Numbered from the stretch's first letter, positions 9,518 through 18,811 are shown. The stretch: DNA of 64,000 bases from Paracoccaceae bacterium (GCA_030697175.1 JAUYQR010000017.1:85718-149717); one strand, 5' to 3'. Made by a program: numbers and translations. Notes: a model not told the origin generated them from the sequence alone.

Positions 9518-11926
9518 ATGACCGAACCTCTTTCCTCCAGCTACCCTGTCCTGCCGCTGCGCGACATCGTGGTCTTTCCGCACATGATCGTGCCGCTCTT
9601 CGTGGGCCGCGAAAAATCGGTTCGCGCTCTGGAAGAAGTGATGCAGGACGACAAGCAGATCCTGCTGTCCTCGCAGGTGGACCCCACCGTCGATGACCCC
9701 ACCACAGACGGCATCTACCGCACCGGCGTGCTTGCCAACGTGCTGCAATTGCTCAAGCTTCCTGACGGCACCGTGAAGGTTCTGGTCGAAGGCAAGGCCC
9801 GCGTGCGGATCACCGGCTTCATCGAAAACCCCTCGTTCTTCGAGGCCAGCGCCGAAACCCTGACCGAAACCGCAGGCGACAAGACCTCGGTCGAAGCCCT
9901 CGTCCGCGCGGTCAGCGAGGAATTCGAGCGCTACTCCAAGGTCAAGAAGAACATTCCCGAAGAGGCCCTCGCCGCGGTGTCCGACACCCGCGAACCCGCG
10001 CGGCTGGCTGACCTTGTTGCCGGTCACCTTGGCATCGAGGTTGGTCTGAAGCAGGATCTTCTCGAGACCCTCGACGTGGCCGAGCGGCTGGAAAAGGTGT
10101 TCGGCCAGATGCAGGGCGAGCTTTCGGTGCTTCAGGTCGAAAAGAAGATCAAATCCCGCGTGAAAACGCAGATGGAGCGGACCCAGCGCGAATACTACCT
10201 GAACGAGCAGATGAAGGCGATCCAGAAGGAACTTGGCGACGGCGAAGAGGGCCAGAACGAGGTTGCCGAACTGGAAGAGCGGATCAAGAAGACCGCGCTG
10301 TCGAAAGAGGCCCGCGAGAAGGCGGATGCCGAGCTGAAAAAGCTCAAGTCGATGTCGCCGATGTCGGCCGAAGCCACCGTCGTGCGCAACTACCTCGACT
10401 GGCTTCTGGGCGTGCCGTGGGGCACCAAGTCCCGCGTCAAGAAAGACCTCGTCGCCGCGCAAAAGGTGCTTGATGCCGATCACTACGGTCTCGACAAGGT
10501 CAAGGAACGCATCGTCGAATATCTGGCTGTCCAGGCCCGCTCGACCAAGCTGAAAGGCCCGATCCTCTGCCTCGTCGGCCCGCCCGGCGTGGGCAAGACC
10601 TCGCTTGGCCGTTCGGTCGCCAAGGCCACGGGGCGCGAATTCATCCGTATCTCGCTGGGCGGCGTGCGCGACGAATCCGAGATCCGCGGCCACCGTCGCA
10701 CCTACATCGGCTCGATGCCCGGCAAGATCATCCAGACGCTGAAAAAGGCGAAGACCACCAATCCCCTCATCCTGCTCGACGAGATCGACAAGATGGGCCA
10801 GGATTTCCGTGGCGACCCGGCCTCGGCGCTGCTGGAGGTGCTTGATCCCGAACAGAACAACACCTTCGTCGACCACTACCTCGAGGTGGAATACGACCTG
10901 TCGAACGTGATGTTCATCACCACGGCGAACTCCTACAACATGCCGGGTCCGCTGCTGGACCGGATGGAGATCATTCCGCTGGCGGGCTACACCGAGGACG
11001 AAAAGCGCGAAATCGCCAAGGGCCACCTGATCGACAAGCAGATCAAGGGCCACGGGCTGCGCAAGGGTGAATTCAAGATCACCGACGACGCCCTGCAAGA
11101 GATGATCCGCACCTACACCCGCGAAGCCGGCGTGCGGAACCTTGAACGCGAGATCGCGAAACTTGCCCGCAAGGCGGTGACCGAGATCGTCAAGAACAAG
11201 GGTGGCACCGTCACCGTGACGCCGGACAACCTCGAATCCTTCCTCGGGGTGAAGCGGTATCGTTACGGTCTGGCGGAAAAAGAGGATCAGGTCGGCGTCG
11301 TCACCGGCCTTGCCTGGACCTCTGTCGGCGGCGATCTCTTGCAGATCGAGGCGCTGAAACTGCCGGGCAAGGGCCGGATGAAGACCACCGGCAAACTGGG
11401 CGACGTGATGAAGGAATCGATCGACGCGGCGGCCTCTTACGTCCGTTCGATCAGCCCGCAGATCGGGGTGAAACCGCCCAAGTTCGAGACGATCGACATC
11501 CACGTCCATGTCCCGGATGGTGCCACGCCGAAAGACGGCCCCTCGGCCGGTCTGGCGATGGTCACCTCCATCGTGTCGGTCCTGACCGGCATCCCGGTCA
11601 AGAAAGACATCGCCATGACCGGCGAAGTCAGCTTGCGCGGCAACGCCATGCCGATCGGCGGCCTCAAGGAAAAACTCCTTGCGGCGCTCAGGGGCGGCAT
11701 CAAGACGGTGTTCATCCCCGAGGAGAACGAAAAGGATCTGGCCGAGATCCCGGACAACGTGAAGTCCGGCCTCAAGATCATTCCCGTAACCCACGTGCGG
11801 GAAGTCCTGGCCCAGGCCCTTGTCCGCCAGCCCGAACCGGTCGAATGGGACGAGGCGGCAGAAGAAGCCGCCGCTGCCGCCCGGCTTGCCGGCGGTGCGG
11901 TGCCGCCGGTCCAGACCGCGCACTGA
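9518..11926 (+). CDS. lon: ATP-dependent endopeptidase La (Lon protease)
   Basis: 802 residues, the usual LonA length. The order is N-terminal LAN substrate domain ([15 protein letters not shown]), coiled-coil linker, AAA+ module with Walker [10 protein letters not shown] (from about residue 354) and Walker [11 protein letters not shown], then the Ser-Lys protease with Ser676 in [11 protein letters not shown] and the Lys in GLKEKLLAA. It is a soluble cytosolic hexamer that degrades misfolded and regulatory proteins. I chose the ATG at 9518 because LAN homology starts there; the frame is open upstream but that part looks non-coding. The stop is followed by a strong terminator. Confidence 0.97.
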   Translation: MTEPLSSSYPVLPLRDIVVFPHMIVPLFVGREKSVRALEEVMQDDKQILLSSQVDPTVDDPTTDGIYRTGVLANVLQLLKLPDGTVKVLVEGKARVRITGFIENPSFFEASAETLTETAGDKTSVEALVRAVSEEFERYSKVKKNIPEEALAAVSDTREPARLADLVAGHLGIEVGLKQDLLETLDVAERLEKVFGQMQGELSVLQVEKKIKSRVKTQMERTQREYYLNEQMKAIQKELGDGEEGQNEVAELEERIKKTALSKEAREKADAELKKLKSMSPMSAEATVVRNYLDWLLGVPWGTKSRVKKDLVAAQKVLDADHYGLDKVKERIVEYLAVQARSTKLKGPILCLVGPPGVGKTSLGRSVAKATGREFIRISLGGVRDESEIRGHRRTYIGSMPGKIIQTLKKAKTTNPLILLDEIDKMGQDFRGDPASALLEVLDPEQNNTFVDHYLEVEYDLSNVMFITTANSYNMPGPLLDRMEIIPLAGYTEDEKREIAKGHLIDKQIKGHGLRKGEFKITDDALQEMIRTYTREAGVRNLEREIAKLARKAVTEIVKNKGGTVTVTPDNLESFLGVKRYRYGLAEKEDQVGVVTGLAWTSVGGDLLQIEALKLPGKGRMKTTGKLGDVMKESIDAAASYVRSISPQIGVKPPKFETIDIHVHVPDGATPKDGPSAGLAMVTSIVSVLTGIPVKKDIAMTGEVSLRGNAMPIGGLKEKLLAALRGGIKTVFIPEENEKDLAEIPDNVKSGLKIIPVTHVREVLAQALVRQPEPVEWDEAAEEAAAAARLAGGAVPPVQTAH

Positions 11927-11946
11927 TCGGACGCCAAATGACCAGA

Positions 11947-11970
11947 AAGGCGCGCCTTCGGGCGCGCCTT
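11947..11970 (+). terminator. Rho-independent terminator of lon
   Basis: A perfect 10-bp GC stem (AAGGCGCGCC / GGCGCGCCTT) around a TTCG tetraloop, 20 bp after the lon stop. It is followed by CTTC rather than a long T run, as is common in high-GC bacteria. Confidence 0.8.
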
Positions 11971-12060
11971 CTTCGCATCTGCCGGCCCACCGAATCCTGT
12001 GGCCTCGCCCCGCGACCCGCACTATCGTGCCAGGCGAACAGCAGCGCCCGGAACCCCCAC

Positions 12061-12537
12061 ATGCCCGCCACTCCGCCCAAAGCTCCCGCCAAGACCGGCG
12101 CGAAAGCCACCGCAAAACCCGCAGCCCGGCTGGCCGTGGTGCAGGCCAAGGCCGCGCCCCCCGCCAAGCGCCCTGCCAAGTCGAAACCCGACGCCGCACC
12201 CAAGGCCACCGCACTCAAGGCCACCGCACTCAAGGCGGCACCCGACGCGACCCCAAAGGCCGATGTGCTGCGCCTGAAAGACCTTGTCGCTGCCGTGGTC
12301 GACGCGACCGACATGAAGAAATCCGACGTCAAGCGCGCGCTCGAGGCCACGCTCGCCAGCCTCGCCGCCGCCCTGAAGCGCGGCCACGACCTCAACCTGC
12401 CGCCGCTTGGCCGGGCTCGTGTGGCGAAGACCTCCGAGAAGGACGGCACCGCCACGCTGACCCTGAAACTCCGCCTCGGCGGAGGGGCCGGGCAGGGCGC
12501 GAAACAGCCTCTTGCAGACAGCGGAGAGGACGACTAA
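12061..12537 (+). CDS. HU-like DNA-binding protein with Ala/Lys/Pro-rich N-terminal tail
   Basis: 158 residues. Residues 1-75 are a low-complexity basic tail (KAPAKTGAKATAKPAA; KATAL repeated back to back by a 15-bp tandem duplication) resembling eukaryotic histone H1 tails. Residues about 78-145 look like an HU/IHF fold (LRLKDLVAAVVDATDMKKSDVKRAL... LPPLGRARV). It is expected to bind and compact DNA in the nucleoid, the tail adding non-specific binding. It lies directly after the lon terminator and before tRNA-Val(CAC). HU proteins are classic Lon substrates in E. coli, so the adjacency may matter, though that is inference. Confidence 0.85.
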   Translation: MPATPPKAPAKTGAKATAKPAARLAVVQAKAAPPAKRPAKSKPDAAPKATALKATALKAAPDATPKADVLRLKDLVAAVVDATDMKKSDVKRALEATLASLAAALKRGHDLNLPPLGRARVAKTSEKDGTATLTLKLRLGGGAGQGAKQPLADSGEDD

Positions 12538-12550
12538 AACCCCCCGCAGC

Positions 12551-12625
12551 GGGAGATTAGCTCAGCGGTAGAGCGCTTCGTTCACATCGAAGATGTCAGC
12601 GGTTCAAATCCGTTATCTCCCACCA
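12551..12625 (+). tRNA. tRNA-Val (anticodon CAC)
   Basis: 75 nt with encoded CCA. The acceptor GGGAGAT pairs with ATCTCCC, the D arm is GCTCAGCGGTAGAGC, the anticodon stem CTTCG/CGAAG encloses loop TTCACAT (CAC, reads GTG), and the T arm is GCGGTTCAAATCCGT. A terminator follows 8 bp later. Confidence 0.95.
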
Positions 12626-12633
12626 TCCTTCCC

Positions 12634-12661
12634 AAGGCGCACCCGAAACGGTGCGCCTTTT
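12634..12661 (+). terminator. Terminator after tRNA-Val(CAC)
   Basis: 10-bp stem AAGGCGCACC / GGTGCGCCTT with loop CGAAAC, followed by TT, nine bases after the tRNA end. Confidence 0.8.
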
Positions 12662-12691
12662 CAATTCCTTACCCGCCAGAGGAGTCGTCCC

Positions 12692-13228
12692 ATGCCCACC
12701 GGCCACGTCTTCATCGCCACCAGCCTCGACGGTTTCATCGCCCGCCCCGACGGCTCGCTTGATTGGCTTCTCAGCCGCGATGCGCCGGGCGAAGATCACG
12801 GCTACACCGCCTTCATCGCTGATATCGACGGCCTCGTGATGGGACGCGGCACCTATGAGGCGGTCGCCGGTTTCGATCCCTGGCCCTACGACAAACCGGT
12901 TCTCGTGCTGTCAAGAACCCTCGCCGCCACGCCCGTTCCCGCCCATCTCGCAGGCCGTGTCCGCTTTGCCGATCTCACCCCCGCCGCCGCAATGGCGCAG
13001 CTTCACACCGAAGGCATGACCCGCGTCTGCGTCGATGGCGGCCAGGTGGTGCAGGCCTTCCTGACCGACAACCTGATCGCCGACATGGTCATCACGCAGG
13101 TCCCGGTCCTGATCGGCGCGGGACGGCCGCTCTTCGGCAAGATTGCGTCCGACATCGGGCTCACGCACCTCAAGACGGTGGCGTTCCCTTCCGGACTGGT
13201 CCAGTCTCATTACCGCGTCGGGGCCTGA
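12692..13228 (+). CDS. RibD C-terminal/dihydrofolate reductase-like protein
   Basis: 178 residues; the ATG at 12692 has AGAGGAG upstream. The fold signature is that of the DHFR superfamily: VFIATSLDGFIARPDGSLDWL at the N-terminus, DGLVMGRGTYEAV, KPVLVLSRT, RVCVDGGQVVQAFL and the C-terminal VPVLIGAGRPLFG. Such YyaP/YwjB-like proteins bind NADPH; the substrate is generally unknown. It lacks the residues that define true FolA and is not fused to a RibD deaminase. It is followed after 25 bp by the DUF4287 gene, probably in one unit. Confidence 0.85.
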   Translation: MPTGHVFIATSLDGFIARPDGSLDWLLSRDAPGEDHGYTAFIADIDGLVMGRGTYEAVAGFDPWPYDKPVLVLSRTLAATPVPAHLAGRVRFADLTPAAAMAQLHTEGMTRVCVDGGQVVQAFLTDNLIADMVITQVPVLIGAGRPLFGKIASDIGLTHLKTVAFPSGLVQSHYRVGA

Positions 13229-13253
13229 CCCGACTGGCACAGGACAGACCGCC

Positions 13254-13463
13254 ATGCCCGACCAGATCAAAGGCCCCGCCTCCTACTTTGCCTCGATCGA
13301 AAAGACCACCGGCCAGCCCATCGCGCAGTGGCTGGCGCTGGTCGAAGGAATGACCGGCCTGAAGCACATGGAAAAGGTCGCCCGGCTGAAAGCCGACCAC
13401 GGGCTTGGCCATGGCCACGCCAACGCCATCGTCGCCCATGTCGGGGCCAGGACCAAAACCTGA
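13254..13463 (+). CDS. DUF4287 domain-containing small protein
   Basis: 69 residues. KGPASYFASIEKTTGQPIAQWLALV and the C-terminal HGLGHGHANAIVAHV are the core of DUF4287, a helical domain found alone or in fusions with unknown biochemical role. The ATG at 13254 follows an AGGACAG leader. It lies 25 bp downstream of the DHFR-like gene and 71 bp before tRNA-Val(TAC). Confidence 0.85.
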   Translation: MPDQIKGPASYFASIEKTTGQPIAQWLALVEGMTGLKHMEKVARLKADHGLGHGHANAIVAHVGARTKT

Positions 13464-13534
13464 CGCCGGATCGGCGGGGCAGGGCCGCACATCGCTTGCC
13501 ATGTCCCGCCGGATCGGTGTAGACGGCACCCGTC

Positions 13535-13610
13535 GGGCGGTTAGCTCAGTTGGTAGAGCGTCTCGTTTACACCGAGAATGTCGGGGGTTCGAGTCCCTCA
13601 CCGCCCACCA
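13535..13610 (+). tRNA. tRNA-Val (anticodon TAC)
   Basis: 76 nt with encoded CCA. The acceptor GGGCGGT pairs with ACCGCCC, and anticodon stem TCTCG/CGAGA encloses loop TTTACAC (TAC, reads GTA and by wobble other GTN codons). It is the second Val isoacceptor within 1 kb. Confidence 0.95.
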
Positions 13611-13650
13611 CCCGGATCAGCCTTGCCGGTTGCGCCCGTCCTTCCCATCT

Positions 13651-13699
13651 TCCTCTTTGCGAAAATATCCCGGGGGTGCGGGGGCTGGCCCCCGCTTTT
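13651..13699 (+). repeat. Intergenic AAATATCCC element, copy a (with hairpin)
   Basis: TCCTCTTTGCGAAAATATCC then CGGGGG, followed by the hairpin GCGGGGG-CTGG-CCCCCGC (13678-13695) and TTTTC. The hairpin plus T run is also a plausible terminator. It is one of at least seven related intergenic copies in the window. The 203-bp gap 13611-13813 that contains it has no gene. Confidence 0.65.
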
Positions 13700-13813
13700 C
13701 GGACAGCACCGCCGGGACTCGCGGCCTGTTTACCTCCGCACAGGGGCCTCGCGCCGAAAGCTAATGCGTTCCTGACCGCGCGCGCCTACCTTCCCCTCAA
13801 AGGAGACCGCGAC

Positions 13814-14752
13814 ATGAGCTGGAACCCCGCCCTCGACCCCACGATCCCGATCGGTGACGCCGTCGATGCCATCGAGACCGTCATCGTCCCGCGCGCCCGC
13901 GACCTTGGCGGGTTCGAGGTGCGCCGCGCGCTGCCCTCGGCCGCGCGCCAGATGGTCGGCCCCTTCATCTTCTTCGATCAGATCGGCCCGGCCGAGTTTC
14001 TGACCGGGCAGGGCATCGACGTCCGCCCGCACCCGCACATCGGCCTTGGCACCGTCACCTACCTGCTGAAAGGCCGCCTCCATCACCGCGACAGCCTCGG
14101 CACCGACCAGTGGATCGAACCGGGCGCGGTGAACTGGATGAAGGCCGGCTGGGGCATCACCCACTCCGAACGCACCGATGGCCCGGTGCGCCAGACCGGC
14201 CAAACCATGTTCGGCCTGCAAACCTGGCTCGCCCTGCCGAAGGACCACGAGGATGACCCCGCCGCCTTTGTCCACACCCCCGAAGCCGCCCTTCCCGTGC
14301 TGGACGGCGAAGGCAAGACCGTCCGCCTGATCCTCGGCACCGCCTGGGGCGAGGCCGCACCGATGGAAACCCCGTCCGAGATGTTCTACGCCGACGCGAC
14401 CCTCGCGCCGCACGCCGCCATCCCCTTGCCTGACGATCACGAAGATCGCGGCGTCTACATCCTTTCCGGCGATGTCACCGTCGGCGGCCAGACCTTCCCG
14501 ACCGGGCAGATGCTGATCTTCCGCCCCGGCGACCGGATCAGTGTCAGGGCCGGGGCCTCGGGCGCGCGCCTGATGCTTCTCGGCGGGGCCACGATGGACG
14601 GCCCGCGCTTCATCTGGTGGAACTTCGTCGCCTCATCCAAGGATCGCATCGCCGCCGCGAAAGAGGCCTGGCGTGCCGGCGACTGGGCGCATGGCCGCTT
14701 CAAGCTGCCGCCCGAGGACACCGCCGAATTCATCCCTGCGCCCGAGACATGA
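13814..14752 (+). CDS. Pirin family protein
   Basis: 312 residues, the normal pirin length; the ATG at 13814 is preceded by AGGAGA. The bicupin is visible: metal-site residues in RPHPHIGLGTVTYLLKG with a later ITHSERT, and a C-terminal cupin including DRGVYILSGDVTVGG. Bacterial pirins are Fe-containing cytosolic proteins, some with quercetinase activity. The specific role is unknown. No partner gene is adjacent; two tRNA-Asp genes follow. Confidence 0.93.
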   Translation: MSWNPALDPTIPIGDAVDAIETVIVPRARDLGGFEVRRALPSAARQMVGPFIFFDQIGPAEFLTGQGIDVRPHPHIGLGTVTYLLKGRLHHRDSLGTDQWIEPGAVNWMKAGWGITHSERTDGPVRQTGQTMFGLQTWLALPKDHEDDPAAFVHTPEAALPVLDGEGKTVRLILGTAWGEAAPMETPSEMFYADATLAPHAAIPLPDDHEDRGVYILSGDVTVGGQTFPTGQMLIFRPGDRISVRAGASGARLMLLGGATMDGPRFIWWNFVASSKDRIAAAKEAWRAGDWAHGRFKLPPEDTAEFIPAPET

Positions 14753-14837
14753 AATCCACCGCTTCCCCATTGACGCCGCCAACCCCCTTGCGTAAGACGG
14801 CGCACGTTCGGAAGGCACCTTCCGGGCAGCGAGATGC

Positions 14838-14914
14838 GCGGTGGTAGCTCAGTTGGTTAGAGTACCGGCCTGTCACGCCGGGGGTCGCGGGTTCGAGCCC
14901 CGTCCACCGCGCCA
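14838..14914 (+). tRNA. tRNA-Asp (anticodon GTC), copy 1
   Basis: 77 nt with encoded CCA. The acceptor GCGGTGG pairs with CCACCGC, and anticodon stem CCGGC/GCCGG encloses loop CTGTCAC (GTC). It is identical to the copy 37 bp downstream. The GTC anticodon makes it a substrate for the tgt product. Confidence 0.96.
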
Positions 14915-14951
14915 ACCTCGCCCCAAAAGGTGCCCGAAAGACTGATCCTGC

Positions 14952-15028
14952 GCGGTGGTAGCTCAGTTGGTTAGAGTACCGGCCTGTCACGCCGGGGGTC
15001 GCGGGTTCGAGCCCCGTCCACCGCGCCA
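14952..15028 (+). tRNA. tRNA-Asp (anticodon GTC), copy 2
   Basis: Identical in all 77 positions to copy 1, 114 bp apart start to start. It is probably co-transcribed and kept identical by gene conversion. Confidence 0.96.
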
Positions 15029-15040
15029 GATCGTCCCCCT

Positions 15041-15493
15041 TCAGTCCGCTGCATCGTCGCGCAGCCGCATCCGATAACGGATGTGGCCGTCCGACAGCAC
15101 ATAGCTGTCGTAAAGCGCCCGCGCCTTGGCGTTGTCCTGATCGGTGTGCCAGTAAAGCCGCCCCCAGCCCTTTGCCCGCGCCAGCGCCACCAGATCGTCG
15201 ATCAGCGCCCGGCCCAGCCCCAGCCCACGTGAGTCCGGTGCCACGAACAGATCCTCCAGATAGCAATCATCCGTCGCAGCCCAGGTGGAAGGGTGGTGCA
15301 GGTGGATCGCAAACCCCGCGACACGGCCCTCCGCCTCCACCAGCCGCGCCTTCACCGGCGACGCGGGGTCCATCAACCGCTGCCACGTCGCTTCGGTCAC
15401 TTGCTGTGGCAAATCCACCTCGTAGAACGCCAGATACGCCGCCCAAAGCTCTTGCCATCCGGCCTTGTCGCCCGGCCCGGCATCGCGGATCAC
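15041..15493 (-). CDS. GNAT family N-acetyltransferase
   Basis: 150 residues from a GTG at 15493. This start overlaps the stop of the upstream peptidase gene by four bases (GTGA), has GAGG five bases upstream, and puts the family-typical IRDAGPGDKAGWQELW at the N-terminus; an ATG at 15520 would overlap by 31 bp. The acetyl-CoA site DLFVAPDSRGLGLGRALIDDL matches GNAT motif A (Q/RxxGxG/A), and NAKARALYDSYV is motif B. The acetyl acceptor is unknown. It is translationally coupled to the M20 peptidase. Confidence 0.9.
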   Translation of the reverse strand: MIRDAGPGDKAGWQELWAAYLAFYEVDLPQQVTEATWQRLMDPASPVKARLVEAEGRVAGFAIHLHHPSTWAATDDCYLEDLFVAPDSRGLGLGRALIDDLVALARAKGWGRLYWHTDQDNAKARALYDSYVLSDGHIRYRMRLRDDAAD

Positions 15494-16863
15494 CGCAGCC
15501 TCGCCAGCACGCGCGCCCATGACCGGATGCCCTTGTGGAAGCTTTCCAGATCATACTTCTCGTTCGGCGAATGGATCTGGTCGTCGTCGCGGCCAAAGCC
15601 TATCAGCATCGCGTCCATGCCAAGGTAGGTCTTGAAATACCCCGCAATCGGGATCGACCCGCCGGTGCCGATAAAGGCCGCAGGCCGGTTCCATTCCTCG
15701 GTCAGGGCCGCCCGCGCCGCCTCGAACGCCGGATCGTCGATCGCCATCACCGACGCGGGGCTGCCTGCGATCCCGTCATGCCATTCGATCCGGCAATCGG
15801 CGGGCAGTTGCGCCTCGGCCCAGGCGCGGAACGCGGGCAGGATCTTCGCCGGATCCTGCGTCGACACCAGCCGGAAGCTGACCTTGGCATGCGCCTCTGC
15901 CGGCAGCACGGTCTTGAACCCGGCGCCGGTATAGCCGCCCCAGATGCCGTTCACCTCGGCTGTGGGCCGCGACCAGATCAGTTCCAGGGGCGTGCGGTCC
16001 TGCTCTCCTGCGGGCACCGAAAGCCCGACATCGCCCAGATAGCGCGCATGGTCGAAGGCAAGGCTCTGCCACTGCTGGCGCAGACTGTCGGGCAGTTCCG
16101 CCACATCGTCATAGAATCCCGGCACCTGCACCCGCCCCGTCTCGTCATGCAGGCCTGCCAGAATCTTCGTCAGCACATGGATCGGGTTCCGGGCGAGGCC
16201 GCCATAAGACCCCGAATGCAGGTCGCGGTCGGCGGCATGGACGGTGAACTCCGCCTTGCACAAGCCCCGCAGCATCGTGGTGATTGCGGGAATCCCATCC
16301 TCGAACATGCCGGTATCGCAGATCAGCGCAAGGTCCGCCCGCAACTCCGCCGCATGTTCACGCAGAAACGGGATCAGCGAGGGCGAGCCGGACTCCTCCT
16401 CGCCCTCCAGAAAGATCGTCAGCTTCCCGGGCAGGCTGCCATGCACATCGCGCCACGCCCGGCATGCCTCGATGAAGGTCATCAACTGGCCCTTGTCATC
16501 CGACGACCCACGCGCCCGGATGACCTTACCCTTCGGCGTGTCCTGCACCCCGGGGTCAAACGGATCACGGTCCCACAACTCCAAGGGATCAACCGGCTGC
16601 ACATCGTAATGCCCGTAAAACAAGAGGTGCCGCCCGCCCGCGCCGCCATGCCCCACCACCATCGGATGCCCCGGCGTGGCCCTTGCCGCCGCGTCGAACC
16701 CCATCCCCCGCAGATCCTCGGTCAGCCACTCCGCCGCCCGCGCGCATTCGGCCTTGTAAGCCGGATCGGTCGAAATCGAGGGGATGCGCAACAGCGCCAT
16801 CAATCTGTCCAGCGCCTCCGGCAGGGTTTCGTCGATACGGGCCAGCACGGCGTCGATGGTCAT
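15490..16863 (-). CDS. M20 family metallopeptidase/dipeptidase
   Basis: 457 residues. The zinc-site motifs of the M20 ArgE/DapE/CPG2 family are clear: LLFYGHYDVQPVDP (His and Asp), RGSSDDKGQLM (bridging Asp), FLEGEEESGSP (catalytic Glu-Glu), DTGMF and the C-terminal HSPNEKYDLESF (His). The dimerisation lid domain is at about residues 200-320. It probably hydrolyses dipeptides or acylated amino acids in the cytosol. It is the first gene of a two-gene unit with the GNAT gene. Confidence 0.93.
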   Translation of the reverse strand: MTIDAVLARIDETLPEALDRLMALLRIPSISTDPAYKAECARAAEWLTEDLRGMGFDAAARATPGHPMVVGHGGAGGRHLLFYGHYDVQPVDPLELWDRDPFDPGVQDTPKGKVIRARGSSDDKGQLMTFIEACRAWRDVHGSLPGKLTIFLEGEEESGSPSLIPFLREHAAELRADLALICDTGMFEDGIPAITTMLRGLCKAEFTVHAADRDLHSGSYGGLARNPIHVLTKILAGLHDETGRVQVPGFYDDVAELPDSLRQQWQSLAFDHARYLGDVGLSVPAGEQDRTPLELIWSRPTAEVNGIWGGYTGAGFKTVLPAEAHAKVSFRLVSTQDPAKILPAFRAWAEAQLPADCRIEWHDGIAGSPASVMAIDDPAFEAARAALTEEWNRPAAFIGTGGSIPIAGYFKTYLGMDAMLIGFGRDDDQIHSPNEKYDLESFHKGIRSWARVLARLR

Positions 16864-16981
16864 TCTTCTCTCCCGAATGTGATCGGGATCAAGCCTATCA
16901 GGCGACGGGGGACTGTCCAGACCGCGCGAGTTGCGCTAAACGCTGCGGCAATCTGGAACGGTTCCTAGGCAAGGACAGCTC

Positions 16982-17377
16982 ATGGCCGCAAAACTCCTTC
17001 TGGGCGCGATGCTTCTCGCCGCTGCACCCCTTGCGGCACAGACCGTGCCGGTGGAAACCTCCACCCTCGGCACATCGGCGATCACCCTGCACCTGCACCC
17101 GTTCCTTACCGAAGAGGAACTCACCACCCTCCGCCTCGTGATGACCAACGAACAGGCACTGTCCCTGTTCGTGCCGGGCACGCCTGGCCACGCCGCCCTT
17201 GCCGTATCGCCTGATGACGGCTTCATCCGCGTCGGCGCGCCGATGGGGTCTGCCACCGCCGTAGCCGACCTGCCCGATGCCGCCGCCGCCGCCGCCGCTG
17301 CCCTTGCCGGTTGCGATGCGGCCAAGCAAACCGAGGCGCCTTGCGTCGTCGTGCTGGAAATCGCCCCGGCACCCTGA
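16982..17377 (+). CDS. Small secreted/periplasmic protein, function unknown
   Basis: 131 residues with a clear signal peptide (MAAKLLLGAMLLAAAPLAAQ, cleavage likely after ALAAQ or LAA). The mature part carries a short FLTEEELTTLRLVMTNEQAL helix and an alanine-run helix, with two cysteines near the C-terminus (AGCDAAKQTEAPCVV) that could form a disulfide in the periplasm. I recognise no family. It sits between the divergent peptidase gene and hemA (125 bp gap with its own FnrL-like box). Confidence 0.7.
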   Translation: MAAKLLLGAMLLAAAPLAAQTVPVETSTLGTSAITLHLHPFLTEEELTTLRLVMTNEQALSLFVPGTPGHAALAVSPDDGFIRVGAPMGSATAVADLPDAAAAAAAALAGCDAAKQTEAPCVVVLEIAPAP

Positions 17378-17431
17378 ACCGGCACCCTGACTGAAAGGGC
17401 GACAATTCGCCCCCTTGGCTGCGGCCGCCGC

Positions 17432-17445
17432 TTGACCCACATCAA
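17432..17445. promoter_or_regulatory. FnrL/FNR-type box upstream of hemA
   Basis: TTGAC-CCAC-ATCAA matches the FNR consensus TTGAT-N4-ATCAA with one change and lies 58 bp before the hemA start. FnrL control of hemA is established in Rhodobacter sphaeroides, so oxygen-dependent regulation of tetrapyrrole synthesis is expected here. Confidence 0.8.
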
Positions 17446-17472
17446 GGCCGCAGTCAGACCGATCTGACACCA

Positions 17473-17488
17473 AGGGTCGCATGACCCT
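17473..17488. promoter_or_regulatory. Short inverted repeat in hemA leader
   Basis: AGGGTC-GCAT-GACCCT, perfect 6-bp arms, just upstream of the hemA ribosome binding site. It could be a small leader hairpin or an operator; nothing more can be said. Confidence 0.35.
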
Positions 17489-17503
17489 GACGGAGAGATG
17501 AAG

Positions 17504-18727
17504 ATGAGCTATGCCACCGCCCTCGACGCCGCCCTGCAACGGCTGCATGGCGAAGGCCGTTACCGTACCTTCATCGACATCGAACGCCGCAAGGGCCAGT
17601 TCCCCCACGCCGTCTGGACCCGCCCGGACGGCACCGAAAAAGACATCACCGTCTGGTGCGGCAACGATTACCTCGGCATGGGCCAGCACCCCGAAGTCCT
17701 CGCCGCGATGCACGAGGCCCTCGATGCCACCGGCGCAGGCTCGGGCGGCACCCGCAACATCTCCGGCACCACCGTCTATCACAAGCGGCTGGAGGCTGAA
17801 CTCGCCGACCTGCACGGCAAGGAGGCCGCCCTCGTCTTCACCTCCGCCTACATCGCCAACGACGCCACGCTTTCCACCCTGCGCCAGATCTTCCCCGGCC
17901 TGATCATCTACTCCGACGCCCTGAACCACGCCTCGATGATCGAAGGCGTCCGTCGCGGTGGCGGCGAAAAGCGCATCTTCCGCCACAACGACCTGGCGCA
18001 CCTGCGCGCGCTGCTTGCCGCCGACGATCCCGCCGCGCCAAAGCTCATCGCCTTCGAATCGATCTACTCGATGGACGGCGACTTCGGCCCGATCAAGGCG
18101 ATCTGTGATCTGGCCGAAGAGTTCGGCGCCCTCACCTACCTCGACGAGGTTCACGCCGTCGGGATGTATGGCCCGCGCGGGGCAGGGGTTGCCGAACGCG
18201 ACGGCCAGATGCACCGGATCGACATCATCAACGGCACGCTGGCCAAGGCCTACGGCGTGTTCGGCGGCTATATTTCTGCATCTGCAAAGATGTGCGACGC
18301 GGTCCGCAGCTATGCCCCCGGCTTCATCTTCACCACCTCGCTGCCCCCCGCCGTTGCAGCCGGTGCGGCGGCCTCCGTGCGCGTGCTGAAAACCGCCCAG
18401 CACCTGCGCGACGCCCACCAGACCACCGCCCGCATCCTGAAGCTCCGGCTCAAGGGCCTTGGGCTGCCGATCATCGACCACGGCTCACATATTGTGCCGG
18501 TCCACGTCGGAGACCCCATCCATTGCAAGATGCTCAGTGACATGCTGCTGGAAACCTACGGCATCTACGTCCAGCCGATCAACTTCCCCACCGTGCCGCG
18601 CGGCACCGAACGCCTGCGCTTTACCCCCTCTCCGGTCCACGACGCCCGGGCCATCGACGCCCTCATCAAGGCAATGGACGCGCTGTGGAGCCATTGTGCG
18701 CTAAATCGCGCCGAGGCTGCCGGCTGA
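17504..18727 (+). CDS. hemA: 5-aminolevulinate synthase
   Basis: 407 residues, exactly the R. sphaeroides HemA length, from the ATG at 17504. An in-frame ATG at 17498 overlaps the GGAGAG ribosome binding site, which sits six bases before 17504. The enzyme condenses glycine with succinyl-CoA to 5-aminolevulinate (C4 pathway of haem, bacteriochlorophyll and cobalamin). Visible are [46 protein letters not shown] (PLP-binding Asp) and the Schiff-base Lys in [13 protein letters not shown]. It is cytosolic, PLP-dependent and predicted to be FnrL-regulated. Confidence 0.97.
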   Translation: MSYATALDAALQRLHGEGRYRTFIDIERRKGQFPHAVWTRPDGTEKDITVWCGNDYLGMGQHPEVLAAMHEALDATGAGSGGTRNISGTTVYHKRLEAELADLHGKEAALVFTSAYIANDATLSTLRQIFPGLIIYSDALNHASMIEGVRRGGGEKRIFRHNDLAHLRALLAADDPAAPKLIAFESIYSMDGDFGPIKAICDLAEEFGALTYLDEVHAVGMYGPRGAGVAERDGQMHRIDIINGTLAKAYGVFGGYISASAKMCDAVRSYAPGFIFTTSLPPAVAAGAAASVRVLKTAQHLRDAHQTTARILKLRLKGLGLPIIDHGSHIVPVHVGDPIHCKMLSDMLLETYGIYVQPINFPTVPRGTERLRFTPSPVHDARAIDALIKAMDALWSHCALNRAEAAG

Positions 18728-18789
18728 CCTTTCTCGCATGTGCAAAAACCCTTGCCCTGTGCTACGGTTTGCCCAATACGACGCCCTGT

Positions 18790-18811
18790 GAGTCGTTAGG
18801 GACGGCGACTC
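18790..18811. promoter_or_regulatory. Inverted repeat in rodZ leader
   Basis: GAGTCG at 18790-18795 and CGACTC at 18806-18811, perfect 6-bp arms with a 10-bp spacer, 34 bp before rodZ. It may be a leader hairpin. The 117-bp gap between hemA and rodZ otherwise holds only presumptive promoter sequence. Confidence 0.3.

Noticed and set aside
8795..12214. 1139-codon open frame antisense to lon
   Set aside because: It mirrors lon codon structure in a high-GC genome; only its last 132 codons (after the ATG at 9193) lie outside lon and look like a real membrane protein.
12551..15028. Genomic island anchored at the tRNA genes
   Set aside because: Four intact tRNAs but no integrase, no duplicated tRNA 3' ends and normal housekeeping genes between them.
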